This document shows positions 17,034 to 24,785 of a stretch of 64,000 nucleotides of DNA, piece after piece; positions within the stretch are counted from its first letter, which is position 1; each line of letters opens with the position of its first letter. Source of the stretch: a bacterium (GTDB lineage: Bacteria > Elusimicrobiota > Elusimicrobia > Elusimicrobiales > UBA9959). Position numbers and translations under genes: made by a program. A model generated the notes under the pieces. The model saw only the letters and a program-made list of their open reading frames with translations, ran no database searches and was not told the origin of the DNA. The stretch is taken from positions 35,002-99,001 of the forward strand of contig JAJZPL010000010.1 in NCBI GenBank assembly GCA_021811185.1, read 5' to 3'.

Positions 17034-17963
17034 ATGAAATTCAAAAGTTTCGAAGAACTGCTGGGGCTGGTGCGGGGGAGGAGCAACCGCATAGTGGTCC
17101 CCGGCGCCAACAACGCCGAGGTGCTCACCGCCTGCAGGCTGGGCGTGGAGAACGGGATAATCTCCGGCGGCATCCTGATCGGGCCTAAAGCCCAGGTGCG
17201 GGAGATGGCCGCCGGCGTCGGGCTCAAGCTCGACATTTTCGAGCTGGTGGACATGTCCGATTACGCCGAGATGTGCAATACGGCCGTGGACCTGGTGAAG
17301 GCCGGCAAAGGCGACTTCCTGGTGAAAGGCCTGGTGGACACCAAGTATTACATGAAAGCCATCCTGCGCAAAGAAGTGGGCGCGGTCCCGGAAGGCCGGG
17401 TGCTCAGCCATTTCGTGCTGTTCGAGCTCGCCAACTACCATAAGCTTTTCGCGCTCACCGACGCGGCCATCATGATCAACCCCACGGTGGAGCAGAAGGT
17501 GAAGATCGCCGAGAACGCCGTGGAGATCATGCGCGCGCTCGGCGTTGAAAAACCAAAAGTGTCCGTGGTCTGCCCGGTGGAGAAGGTGAACCCCAAGATC
17601 CCCAGCACGCTGGACGCCGAGGCGCTGGTGAAGCTGAACCGGGACGGCGTGCTCAAGAACTGCCTGGTGGAAGGACCTTACGACGTCTACATCTCGTTCT
17701 CTAAGGAGCTGGCGGCGGAGAAAGGAATAAAGGGCGCCGAGGTGCCCGGTGAGACCGACATCGCCCTGATGCCGGACCTCGACGCCGGCAACCTGGTGTA
17801 CAAGGCGCTTTCCTACTTCGGCGCCGGCATGAAGGCCGCCACGGTGCTGGCCGGCTCCAACCTGGCGGTGATCCTGCCTTCCCGCACGGATTCGCCCGTG
17901 ACAAAATTGCATTCCATCGCCCTGGCCTGCTTCCTCAAGGACGCGGCCAAGGCGGCGGTTTAA
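17034..17963 (+). CDS. ptb: Phosphate butyryltransferase
   Basis: A 309-residue enzyme of the phosphate acyltransferase family (PTA_PTB) that converts butyryl-CoA and phosphate to butyryl-phosphate and CoA, feeding Buk. Visible signatures are VVPGANNAEVLTA at the start, FLVKGLVDTKYYMKAILR, INPTVEQKVKIAENAV, EGPYDVYISFS, and the C-terminal active-site region DLDAGNLVYKALSYFGA with VILPSRTDSPVTKLHS. Length about 300 fits Ptb rather than Pta. ATG 17034 follows GCGGAGGAAA. Together with buk this gives one ATP per acyl-CoA and releases the acid. Confidence 0.93.
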   Translation: MKFKSFEELLGLVRGRSNRIVVPGANNAEVLTACRLGVENGIISGGILIGPKAQVREMAAGVGLKLDIFELVDMSDYAEMCNTAVDLVKAGKGDFLVKGLVDTKYYMKAILRKEVGAVPEGRVLSHFVLFELANYHKLFALTDAAIMINPTVEQKVKIAENAVEIMRALGVEKPKVSVVCPVEKVNPKIPSTLDAEALVKLNRDGVLKNCLVEGPYDVYISFSKELAAEKGIKGAEVPGETDIALMPDLDAGNLVYKALSYFGAGMKAATVLAGSNLAVILPSRTDSPVTKLHSIALACFLKDAAKAAV

Positions 17964-18000
17964 GAATAATACCAGCTTGAGAAATTAAAGGAGAACTACT

Positions 18001-18501
18001 ATGGCATGGGATTTTTTAAAGAAAATAGTGAAAGGCGGCGAAGAAGAAAAGAAGGGCCCCGCCCCGGAGTTCAAGATACCTCCGGCCCACGCAAAGCCCG
18101 CGGCCGCGCCTAAGGCGGAGGCCCCTAAGCCGGCCGCGCCCAAAGCCACGGAGGCCAAGCCCGCCGCCCCGGTAAAAGCCAAGTCCCCTGCCGAGAAGAC
18201 CGACGACGAACTGGCCGCCGAACTGGACGCCATCTCCCCGCAGATCCTGGCGCAGGCCAAAGAGCCGCAGATGCGCGCGCTGATCATAAACATCTACCGG
18301 CAGATGCTGGTGGACGGCGTGGACATCAACGACGATAAGGAAGTGAAGAAGTGGATGCGCAAGCATCCAGAGGTGCTGCAGGGCGGCCAGACCGTGAAGG
18401 TGGCCACCGTCCGCCACGAGGGCCCCAAGGTGGGCCGCAACGACCCCTGCCCCTGCGGGTCCGGCAAGAAATACAAGAAGTGCTGCGAAGGCAAGGCTTA
18501 A
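18001..18501 (+). CDS. SEC-C motif protein with Ala/Pro/Lys-rich linker
   Basis: A 166-residue protein. Residues 1-14 form a short amphipathic start, residues about 15-65 are a low-complexity linker of Ala, Pro and Lys, residues about 65-125 form a predicted helical segment, and the end is a SEC-C zinc motif: [22 protein letters not shown] is the metal-binding tail that in SecA contacts SecB or ribosomes and is found in many stand-alone proteins. ATG 18001 follows AAAGGAGAACTACT. It lies 37 bp after ptb and ends before a strong terminator, so it is the last gene of the DUF4185-buk-ptb unit. Its role is unknown. Confidence 0.75.
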   Translation: MAWDFLKKIVKGGEEEKKGPAPEFKIPPAHAKPAAAPKAEAPKPAAPKATEAKPAAPVKAKSPAEKTDDELAAELDAISPQILAQAKEPQMRALIINIYRQMLVDGVDINDDKEVKKWMRKHPEVLQGGQTVKVATVRHEGPKVGRNDPCPCGSGKKYKKCCEGKA

Positions 18502-18522
18502 GGCCGGGCCAAGGCGCAAAAT

Positions 18523-18551
18523 AAAAACCCCCGGTTAAGCCGGGGGTTTTT
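18523..18551. terminator. Bidirectional rho-independent terminator
   Basis: A 12-bp stem, 18523-18534 paired with 18540-18551, begins with A5 and ends in T5. It lies between the convergent SEC-C gene and the exported protein at 18568-19407, and serves either strand. Confidence 0.9.
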
Positions 18552-18567
18552 ATTTGTACGGGTAAGC

Positions 18568-19407
18568 TTAGTTCCAGGAGACGGAGGGGAGAGCGGAAGG
18601 CTGTATCTCGGGAACGTTGGTCTTCACGGACTTTTCCTGCGCGTTCAGGTCCTTGAAGTTGCCCTTGCCGTCCACGCCGTAGGTCAGCGTGCCGCCGTTG
18701 GTGGAGAAGGGGGTGGACTGGATCCAGTTGAGGGAGGCCTGCAGGTAGGCCACCGGGTTCATCTTGGTGCCGATGTTCATCGGGTCGGACATCTTGACCG
18801 AGAGGTCGTATTTCCAGCCCCATTTGATATTGATGCTGACGGGCTGCACGGTGAAGTTGGTGATATAGCGGCCCTGGACCTTGGCCTCCTCCTTGGCCGA
18901 GCTGCCGGTGGCCTGCGCCACGTAATTATCCAGGCGGGCGCTCTTGCCGCTGTAGTCCTCGGAGCCGTCGTAGAAGAAGGAGATCTTGTATTTAACGTCT
19001 ATCACGTTGATCCCCATCAGGTTCGTCACCACGGTGTGATAGATCATTTCCTTGGGGCCCTTCCAGCCGGAGACATTGCCCCAGTTGAAGGAAAAGCCCG
19101 GGATAGCGCTGGCGTAGGCTGTAGCGTAGGAGCCGCTGGGGGCGCCGCTGGTTATTACGCCCCAGGCCGTGGCGCCCGCGTTGACCAGGCCGCCGGCCGC
19201 GCCCTTGTTCATCCCGGCCATAGAGGAGGGAAGCGGGGCAAGGTGAGGAGGCTCGGAAGCTTTGCCCGGCTTTATCGAAGTAAGGGTGACCGCCTGGGAA
19301 CCTACAATATAGTACTCCTTCTTGGAGGAGTCGGGCTCCTGCGCCAGAAGCGGGGAAATTATTGAAAACACCGCGGTAAGGGCAAGGGTTGTTTTAAGGG
19401 TTTTCAT
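18568..19407 (-). CDS. Exported protein of unknown function
   Basis: A 279-residue protein that I do not recognise. Residues 1-18 are a clear signal peptide (MKTLKTTLALTAV..., cleavage near LLAQ). The mature part is rich in Gly, Ser, Asn and aromatic residues with alternating strands (GFSFNWGNVSGWKG, INIKWGWKYDLSVKMSD), so an all-beta periplasmic or surface domain is likely. ATG 19407 was chosen over an upstream in-frame start because the signal peptide begins there. A TATAAT box lies six bases before it with TTGCGC 16 bp further up. It is monocistronic and convergent with the SEC-C gene. Confidence 0.7.
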   Translation of the reverse strand: MKTLKTTLALTAVFSIISPLLAQEPDSSKKEYYIVGSQAVTLTSIKPGKASEPPHLAPLPSSMAGMNKGAAGGLVNAGATAWGVITSGAPSGSYATAYASAIPGFSFNWGNVSGWKGPKEMIYHTVVTNLMGINVIDVKYKISFFYDGSEDYSGKSARLDNYVAQATGSSAKEEAKVQGRYITNFTVQPVSINIKWGWKYDLSVKMSDPMNIGTKMNPVAYLQASLNWIQSTPFSTNGGTLTYGVDGKGNFKDLNAQEKSVKTNVPEIQPSALPSVSWN

Positions 19408-19413
19408 AATTAG

Positions 19414-19441
19414 ATTATACCTCACTTTGAAGAATGCGCAA
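19414..19441 (-). promoter_or_regulatory. Leaderless promoter, TTGCGC-N16-TATAAT-N6-ATG
   Basis: On the minus strand TTGCGC (19441-19436), a 16-bp spacer and a perfect TATAAT (19419-19414) stand six bases before ATG 19407. The transcript should begin at about the A of the start codon. This is one of the clearest examples in the window. Confidence 0.65.
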
Positions 19442-19480
19442 GGGGGGAAGGGCCCAGGCCGTTCATGGGCCATAGGGCAC

Positions 19481-20188
19481 CTACCAATAGCGCACCGGCC
19501 CCACGTCCACGTGAACGAAGCCGTCGGACGGATAGTACCCCACCCCGCCGGCCTTTACCGACTTTGCGATGTCGCGCAGGGCTGAAGTGCGCAGGCCGTT
19601 TACCTTTATATCCGCGGCCCATCCTTTCATATGCAGGCTTTTCTTGGCTACCGCGGCCGAGTTGCTTGAAAGGGCGCCGTTAAGTTCGGGGCTGCGGTAG
19701 CCGCAGATAATGGTGAGGGTTTTGCCGCCGGCTTTTTCCTGTATTATGTCCAGGAGTTCCACTAGCTTGGGCGGCACGTCCATTTCGCGGCCGGTCAGGC
19801 GGCAGCGGAAAAGGTGCTTGATCCTGGCCAGCGCTTCGGGGATATAGCGGCCGTCGGCGTCCCGGTAGCGGATCTCCAGGGATTCCTTGGTCCACTCATG
19901 ATAAAATTTTACCAGGCCGTCGCCCCCCAGGTTCACGGGGGCGGGTTCGCCGGGCAGGCCCTTCTTGAGAGTTTCAGGGGCGGTTTCGCGGTCCGCCAGG
20001 TAGGAAGCGGCTTCGGCCTCGGCCATAGCCGAAAGCTCCGCCCTGGGGAGAGAGGGGGCGGGGATGCCCTGCACCGAGCGCAGGTCGCTGGCGGTAAGGA
20101 AGACCATGGCGAAATCCTCTGCTGCGGCGGGCAGGGCGCAGGCCGCGAGGAGCAGGCTAAGGGTTACAAGGATGTTTTTGGTCTTCAT
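19481..20188 (-). CDS. Exported D,D-carboxypeptidase-like enzyme (DUF882/M15, YcbK-MepK type)
   Basis: A 235-residue protein with signal peptide (residues 1-23). The C-terminal half matches the DUF882/YcbK group of M15-like zinc peptidases: ICGYRSPELNGAL, then SLHMKGWAADIKV (SxHxxGxAxD zinc and catalytic site), then GGVGYYPSDGFVHVDVGPVRYW in two overlapping marks with the last zinc His. E. coli MepK of this group cleaves peptidoglycan cross-links. The N-terminal extension of about 90 residues is not recognised and contains AMVFLTASDLRS. It probably works in the periplasm on cell-wall peptides. It reads divergently from the kinase gene at 20355. Confidence 0.85.
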   Translation of the reverse strand: MKTKNILVTLSLLLAACALPAAAEDFAMVFLTASDLRSVQGIPAPSLPRAELSAMAEAEAASYLADRETAPETLKKGLPGEPAPVNLGGDGLVKFYHEWTKESLEIRYRDADGRYIPEALARIKHLFRCRLTGREMDVPPKLVELLDIIQEKAGGKTLTIICGYRSPELNGALSSNSAAVAKKSLHMKGWAADIKVNGLRTSALRDIAKSVKAGGVGYYPSDGFVHVDVGPVRYW

Positions 20189-20354
20189 AAACTTGTACCG
20201 TTCCCATAGTTTAGCTGAAACTGAAATGCCGGCAAGTTCCTTAGGTCCCGGCCAGGGCCAGGAAAAGGGCCCAGGCGTTTAGGACCACGGGCCCTTGACA
20301 AAACTCAAACTGCCCTTTATCCTATCTATAAGATAAGTGTGTCCTTTGGATAAT

Positions 20355-22784
20355 ATGAGGAAGATACTTTCTGCCTTCTTATTTTTTGCCCTTTCCTCCG
20401 CGGCCCTGCCGCTTGCGGCGGAGGACGGCGCCGGCGTTACGGCGCCCGCCGCTATAGCGGGGACCGGAGCCGTTCCCCGGGAACAGACCGGCTCCGGCGC
20501 GGACGACGTGGCCGTCTTCCGCAACAACGCCATAGACCATCCCGACGTAGCGGCGGAGGCCCTGCTTCGCAAGGTCTCTTCCCTGCCTCCGGAGGAGGTT
20601 AAGGCCTTCCGCGAGCAGAACTGCGAAAAAATAGTGGAAATGATCGGTTCCCTGCATTCCTCCGCCAAGGACAGCCGCATCAGCAGGGAGGATTATTTTG
20701 ACCTGACCAATCGGCTTTCTGACTACGGTATCCGGACCATGCAGGCCAGGAAACCCGGGCCGGGCTTCCGCAAACCGCCGGAGAAGAAGGACCCGGTGGA
20801 AGCGTTGGTGGACGTGCGCGTTTACGAGGAAGCTGGGGACCACCAGAAGGCCGCCGCCGCCCTGGAAACCGCCAGGACCGCCTACCCCGACAATTCCGGG
20901 GTGCAGACCTCCGTGGCCGTTTCCTATAACGAGGCTAAAAATTTCAAAATGGCGGAAAAATCGGCCACCGACGCCATAAACATAGATTCCAGGAACCCCG
21001 ACGCCTACAAGGCCCGGGCCCTGGCCAGGGCTTCCCTCGAGGACAGGAAAGGCGCTATCGAGGATATACGGAAGGCCATGGAGATAGACCCCCAGGACGA
21101 ATCGGCCAAGGTGCTTTCGGCGCTGCTGGAGAGCCGCAAGGCGGTGCCCACCCTTAAGTCTATTTCCTCCGTGGACGAGATCAAGCGCGCGCTTGGCGCC
21201 GTGGAAGAGGCTCCGGACGTGGTGGCCGCCGGCCCCGGTCCCGGGGGGGAGATGGGCGCGCTCGAGCCCGTCAAGGCCGCGGAACCGGATTACGCCAGGT
21301 CCAGGGCTTACCTGCAGACCGCGGCGGCCAAGAACCGCCTGGGCGACTACGAGAACGCGGCGCGCTACGCCGGGCTCGCCATAGAAAAAGACCCGGCGAA
21401 TTTTTCGGCTTACCTGGAGCGGGCCAACGCCAATAATTTCCTGGGCCGTTACGACGAAGCGGTGCGGGACGCCAGCCTGGTTATAGAAAAGGACCCTTCC
21501 AACCTGCAGGCTTTCAACATGCGCGCCTGGGCGCTGAACCGCAAGGGGCAGGCCCGCGACGCCGAGACGGACGCCAGCCGCGCCATCGGGCTCAATCCCA
21601 ATTTTGCCGACGCGTGGTTCAACCGCGCGCTGGCCTACGAGAAGCAGGGCGACTACAAGCGGATGCTGGAGGATTTCAAGCAGGCCGCCGCGCTGAGCGG
21701 GTCCTATTCCAGCCGCTACCAGGACGCGGTGGCGCAGTATGGGCAGCAGGTGCCCGGCTTCGCGGCGCTGACGGCGGGGGCCAACCGGGCGGTCTCCGCC
21801 CAGGAAGACGGGCCTGTACGCCACCGGCGCAACCCTCTTACCCGGTTCCTCGTAACGCTTTTCTTCACCCTCACCGGCGGCGCGCTGGTGGCGATGGGGC
21901 TCATCCATATAATGACCTCCAAGCGCGACGGCGAAGCGGCCGCGCGCGTTACGCATCCCGACGTGCTTTCGCCTTCCATCTTCTACGAGGGCGTGGCCAC
22001 CGGCAAGTACAAGATCGAGCGCAAGCTGGGCGAGGGCGCCATGGGCGTGGTCTACGAGGCCACGGACCAGTCGCTGGGCCGCAAAGTCGCCATCAAGAAG
22101 ATGAGCGACGAGATCAAGGTGAACGAGCGCGAGAAACAGCGCTTCCTGGACGAGGCGCGCACCGTGGCGCTGCTGCACCACCCGGGGATAGTGGAGATCC
22201 ATACCATCTTCGAGGAAGAGGATAATATCTATTTGGTGTTCGAACACGTGGACGGGCAGACGCTGGACAAGGTGCTGGACCTGGAAGCCCGGATCCCTTT
22301 CGAGCGGGCGCGGGAGCTGTTCGGGGAAGTGGCGGGCGCGCTGGCCTACGCGCACGCCAAGAGCGTGGTGCACCGCGACCTGAAACTCTCCAACATGATG
22401 CTTTCCTCGGAGGGCGGCGTGAAGGTAATGGACTTCGGCCTGGCGCGGCACGCCCTGGAATCCGCGGCCAGGTTCTCCAACAAGGAAGTGGTAGGCTCGC
22501 CCGCCTACATGGCGCCGGAGCAGGAGCTGGGCGTCTCGTCCGTGGAATCGGACATTTACGCCCTTGGGGTCTGCCTGTACGAATGCGTGAGCGGCGTACT
22601 GCCGTTCCAGGGGCCGGATTTCCACCAGCAGAAAATGCGGCTGGCCTACCAGCGGCCGTCCGAGATGGTGGCCGGCCTGCCCAAGGGCGTGGACGCGGTC
22701 ATAGCCAAATGCCTGGCGGTAGAGCCTGAAGAACGTTTCCATAGCGCGGACGACTTCCGCCGCGCCCTGAACGCGGTCTCTTAA
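20355..22784 (+). CDS. Exported TPR domain fused to C-terminal Ser/Thr protein kinase
   Basis: A 809-residue protein. Residues 1-22 look like a signal peptide or first membrane anchor. Residues about 135-475 hold TPR-like helical repeats (for example DPANFSAYLERANANNFLGR, and NPNFADAWFNRALAYEKQGD). A transmembrane helix lies near 497-520. The C-terminal 250 residues are a Hanks-type kinase: glycine loop LGEGAMGVVYEA near 558, VAIKKM, HRDLKLSNMM near 673, DFGLAR, and GSPAYMAPEQE. The kinase should face the cytoplasm and the TPRs the periplasm, the reverse of the usual PknB layout in which the kinase is N-terminal. All catalytic residues are present. ATG 20355 was preferred to GTG 20337 because the signal peptide begins there. 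Confidence 0.88.
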   Translation: MRKILSAFLFFALSSAALPLAAEDGAGVTAPAAIAGTGAVPREQTGSGADDVAVFRNNAIDHPDVAAEALLRKVSSLPPEEVKAFREQNCEKIVEMIGSLHSSAKDSRISREDYFDLTNRLSDYGIRTMQARKPGPGFRKPPEKKDPVEALVDVRVYEEAGDHQKAAAALETARTAYPDNSGVQTSVAVSYNEAKNFKMAEKSATDAINIDSRNPDAYKARALARASLEDRKGAIEDIRKAMEIDPQDESAKVLSALLESRKAVPTLKSISSVDEIKRALGAVEEAPDVVAAGPGPGGEMGALEPVKAAEPDYARSRAYLQTAAAKNRLGDYENAARYAGLAIEKDPANFSAYLERANANNFLGRYDEAVRDASLVIEKDPSNLQAFNMRAWALNRKGQARDAETDASRAIGLNPNFADAWFNRALAYEKQGDYKRMLEDFKQAAALSGSYSSRYQDAVAQYGQQVPGFAALTAGANRAVSAQEDGPVRHRRNPLTRFLVTLFFTLTGGALVAMGLIHIMTSKRDGEAAARVTHPDVLSPSIFYEGVATGKYKIERKLGEGAMGVVYEATDQSLGRKVAIKKMSDEIKVNEREKQRFLDEARTVALLHHPGIVEIHTIFEEEDNIYLVFEHVDGQTLDKVLDLEARIPFERARELFGEVAGALAYAHAKSVVHRDLKLSNMMLSSEGGVKVMDFGLARHALESAARFSNKEVVGSPAYMAPEQELGVSSVESDIYALGVCLYECVSGVLPFQGPDFHQQKMRLAYQRPSEMVAGLPKGVDAVIAKCLAVEPEERFHSADDFRRALNAVS

Positions 22785-22803
22785 GAACGAGCGCTCGAAA
22801 AAA

Positions 22804-22831
22804 GAAAGGCCCGGGAACCCCCGGGCCTTTC
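22804..22831. terminator. Bidirectional rho-independent terminator
   Basis: A 12-bp stem (22804-22815 with 22820-22831) with loop AACC has A-rich and T-rich flanks. It separates the convergent kinase gene and marC-like gene. Confidence 0.9.
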
Positions 22832-22848
22832 TTTTTCTGCCGCCGCGT

Positions 22849-23475
22849 TCAGTGGAAGAACGCTTTCTTAACGCCGTCGATAATGAACTGCACTGCGGTG
22901 GCGGCCAGCATAAGGCCCATCAGGCGGGTGGTGATGTTCATGACGATGGGGTTGATCTTGGAGGCTTTCTTGATGGCGACGCGGAAGATGATGTAACAGG
23001 CCAGGCCCACGAGGAGGAACAGCAGGAAGAGGATGCCGTTGTAGAGCAAGTTCTTGGCCCGGGATTCCAGCAGGATGGCGGTGGTGATGGCGCCGGGGCC
23101 GGACAGCATGGGGATGGCGAGGGGGGTGATGGAGACGTCGGCCTTCTCGGCGCCGGCGGCTTTTTCTTCCTCGGTCTCCTGCACGCCGGAGCGCCTGGCG
23201 CGCAGGTTGTCGAGCGAGACCAGCAGCAGCAGCAGGCCGCCGGCCATCTGGAAGGCGGCGATGGTGATGCCGAGCACGGAGAAGAGGGCGTTGCCGGTGA
23301 GGGCGAACAGCATCAGCACGCCGGTGGCGGTGATGCAGGCGGTGCGGGCCATGCGCAGCCGCTCGGCCTCGGTGTTCTCCGGCGTCATGGCGAAGAAGGT
23401 GGGCACGGCGGCCAGCGGGTTGATGATCGCGAACAGCGACCCCGCGCTCATCAGCGCGAAATTAAGTATTTCCAT
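22849..23475 (-). CDS. MarC family integral membrane protein
   Basis: A 208-residue protein with six hydrophobic segments, the usual MarC size and layout. Family marks are the N-terminal FAIINPLAAVPTFFAMTPEN, the Gly-rich MAGGLLLLLVSLDNLRA, and ITPLAIPMLSGPGAITTAI. The charged cytoplasmic loop (about 100-118) is typical. MarC-type proteins sit in the inner membrane; some archaeal members have been tied to amino-acid transport, but the cargo is unknown here. A TATACT box lies nine bases before ATG on the minus strand, after AGGAAA. It is monocistronic and convergent with the kinase gene. Confidence 0.93.
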   Translation of the reverse strand: MEILNFALMSAGSLFAIINPLAAVPTFFAMTPENTEAERLRMARTACITATGVLMLFALTGNALFSVLGITIAAFQMAGGLLLLLVSLDNLRARRSGVQETEEEKAAGAEKADVSITPLAIPMLSGPGAITTAILLESRAKNLLYNGILFLLFLLVGLACYIIFRVAIKKASKINPIVMNITTRLMGLMLAATAVQFIIDGVKKAFFH

Positions 23476-23573
23476 TGCTCATAGAGTATATAAATTTCCT
23501 CTGATGGAATTGAACAAGTTTAAGGAAGGCGCGTCCTTGCTTTGGAATATCGTTCAGGGGCTGTGAAGCGTAG

Positions 23574-23657
23574 AGGGGACGCTGCTTCCTAACTTCCTAA
23601 TTTGTCATGCCCGCGGTCGATGACTATAAAATAGGAAGTTAGGAAGCAGCGTCCCCT
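23574..23657. repeat. Long perfect palindrome, REP/MITE-like extragenic element
   Basis: A 26-nt arm at 23574-23599 is exactly complementary in reverse to 23632-23657. The 32-nt centre contains a second small inverted repeat (GTCAT 23604-23608, ATGAC 23620-23624). It lies between the divergent marC-like gene and tdh. The arm begins AGGGGACGCTGCTTCC, similar to the metG terminator arm. No transposase is nearby and I see no T-run, so it is more like a mobile extragenic palindrome than a terminator. Confidence 0.85.
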
Positions 23658-23682
23658 GGCCCGCTTTTTCTTTTTAAAGCGG

Positions 23683-23688
23683 TATAAT
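23683..23688 (+). promoter_or_regulatory. -10 box (TATAAT) of tdh
   Basis: A perfect TATAAT stands 38 bp before ATG 23726 and about 25 bp after the palindrome. The -35 region is T-rich (CTTTTTC) and weak. Confidence 0.5.
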
Positions 23689-23725
23689 ATTGGTATGGAA
23701 TTTCAGGCGTTTAAGGAGCCCATTT

Positions 23726-24754
23726 ATGAAAGCCCTCGTAAAAGCTAAAGCGGAAAAAGGCCTTTGGATGCAGGACGTGCCGGAGCCCGAAGTGGGGGAC
23801 AACGACGTCCTTATCAAGATCAGGAAGACCGCCATCTGCGGCACCGATATCCACATTTACCAGTGGGACGAATGGTCCCAGAAGACCATCCCCGTGCCGA
23901 TGCACGTGGGACACGAGTTCGCGGGCGTGATAGTAGGCCTGGGCAAGAACGTGAAGGGGCATACCATTGGAGAACGGGTCTCCGGCGAGGGCCACATAGT
24001 CTGCGGCCACTGCCGCAACTGCAAGGCCGGGCACCGCCACCTCTGCATCAACACCAGAGGCGTGGGCGTGAACCGCCCCGGTTGTTTCGCCGAGCTGCTG
24101 AGCATCCCGGCCGAGAACGTGTTCCCGCTGCCGGACGGCGTTTCGGACGACGAGGCCGCCATCCTGGACCCGCTCGGCAACGCGGTGCATACGGCCCTCT
24201 CTTTCGACCTGATCGGCGAGGACGTGCTGATCACGGGCGCGGGCCCGATCGGCATCATGGCCGGCGCCATCGCCAACCACGTGGGCGCGCGCCACGTGGT
24301 TATCACCGACGTGAACGAGTACCGCATGGCCCTGGCCGGCAAGCTGGGCCTTAAGAACGTGGTGGATTCCCGCAGCGTGAAGCTGCCGGAAGTGATGAAG
24401 AGCCTGGGCATGACCGAGGGTTTCGACGTGGGGCTTGAGATGAGCGGCAACCCGCAGGCCTTCAACGACATGATCGCCAACGTCAAGATGGGCGCCAAAC
24501 TCGCCCTGCTCGGCATCCTGCCGCCCAACACCACGATCCCGTGGGGCAACGTCATCTTCAAGGCGCTTACGCTCAAGTGCATCTACGGCCGCGAGATCTT
24601 CGAGACCTGGTACAAGATGTGCGCCATGCTGACTAGCGGCCTGGACATAAAGCCCATCATCACGCACCGCTTCCCGGTGAAGGACTTCAAGGAAGGCTTC
24701 GAGATCATGTCCTCCGGCAAATCGGGCAAGGTGATCCTGGACTGGACGAAGTAA
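23726..24754 (+). CDS. tdh: L-threonine 3-dehydrogenase
   Basis: A 342-residue zinc-dependent alcohol-dehydrogenase-family enzyme that oxidises L-threonine with NAD to 2-amino-3-ketobutyrate. Catalytic zinc ligands are visible in ICGTDIHIY (Cys38, with Thr40 and His43 relay) and GHEFAG. Structural zinc comes from four Cys in [15 protein letters not shown], and the Rossmann motif reads [11 protein letters not shown]. Substrate marks typical of Tdh rather than other ADHs are [20 protein letters not shown] and the C-terminal [12 protein letters not shown]. Length equals that of E. coli Tdh within a residue or two. I chose ATG 23726 because TAAGGAGCCC precedes it. No kbl gene is adjacent. The next gene starts 31 bp later. 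Confidence 0.95.
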   Translation: MKALVKAKAEKGLWMQDVPEPEVGDNDVLIKIRKTAICGTDIHIYQWDEWSQKTIPVPMHVGHEFAGVIVGLGKNVKGHTIGERVSGEGHIVCGHCRNCKAGHRHLCINTRGVGVNRPGCFAELLSIPAENVFPLPDGVSDDEAAILDPLGNAVHTALSFDLIGEDVLITGAGPIGIMAGAIANHVGARHVVITDVNEYRMALAGKLGLKNVVDSRSVKLPEVMKSLGMTEGFDVGLEMSGNPQAFNDMIANVKMGAKLALLGILPPNTTIPWGNVIFKALTLKCIYGREIFETWYKMCAMLTSGLDIKPIITHRFPVKDFKEGFEIMSSGKSGKVILDWTK

Positions 24755-24785
24755 GGCCGGTTAAATTAAAAAGGCGGAACAACTG

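Noticed and set aside
20379..22742. Minus-strand frame of 787 codons opposite the TPR kinase
   Set aside because: The plus-strand product has an intact kinase and TPRs; the opposite frame has only low-complexity composition.
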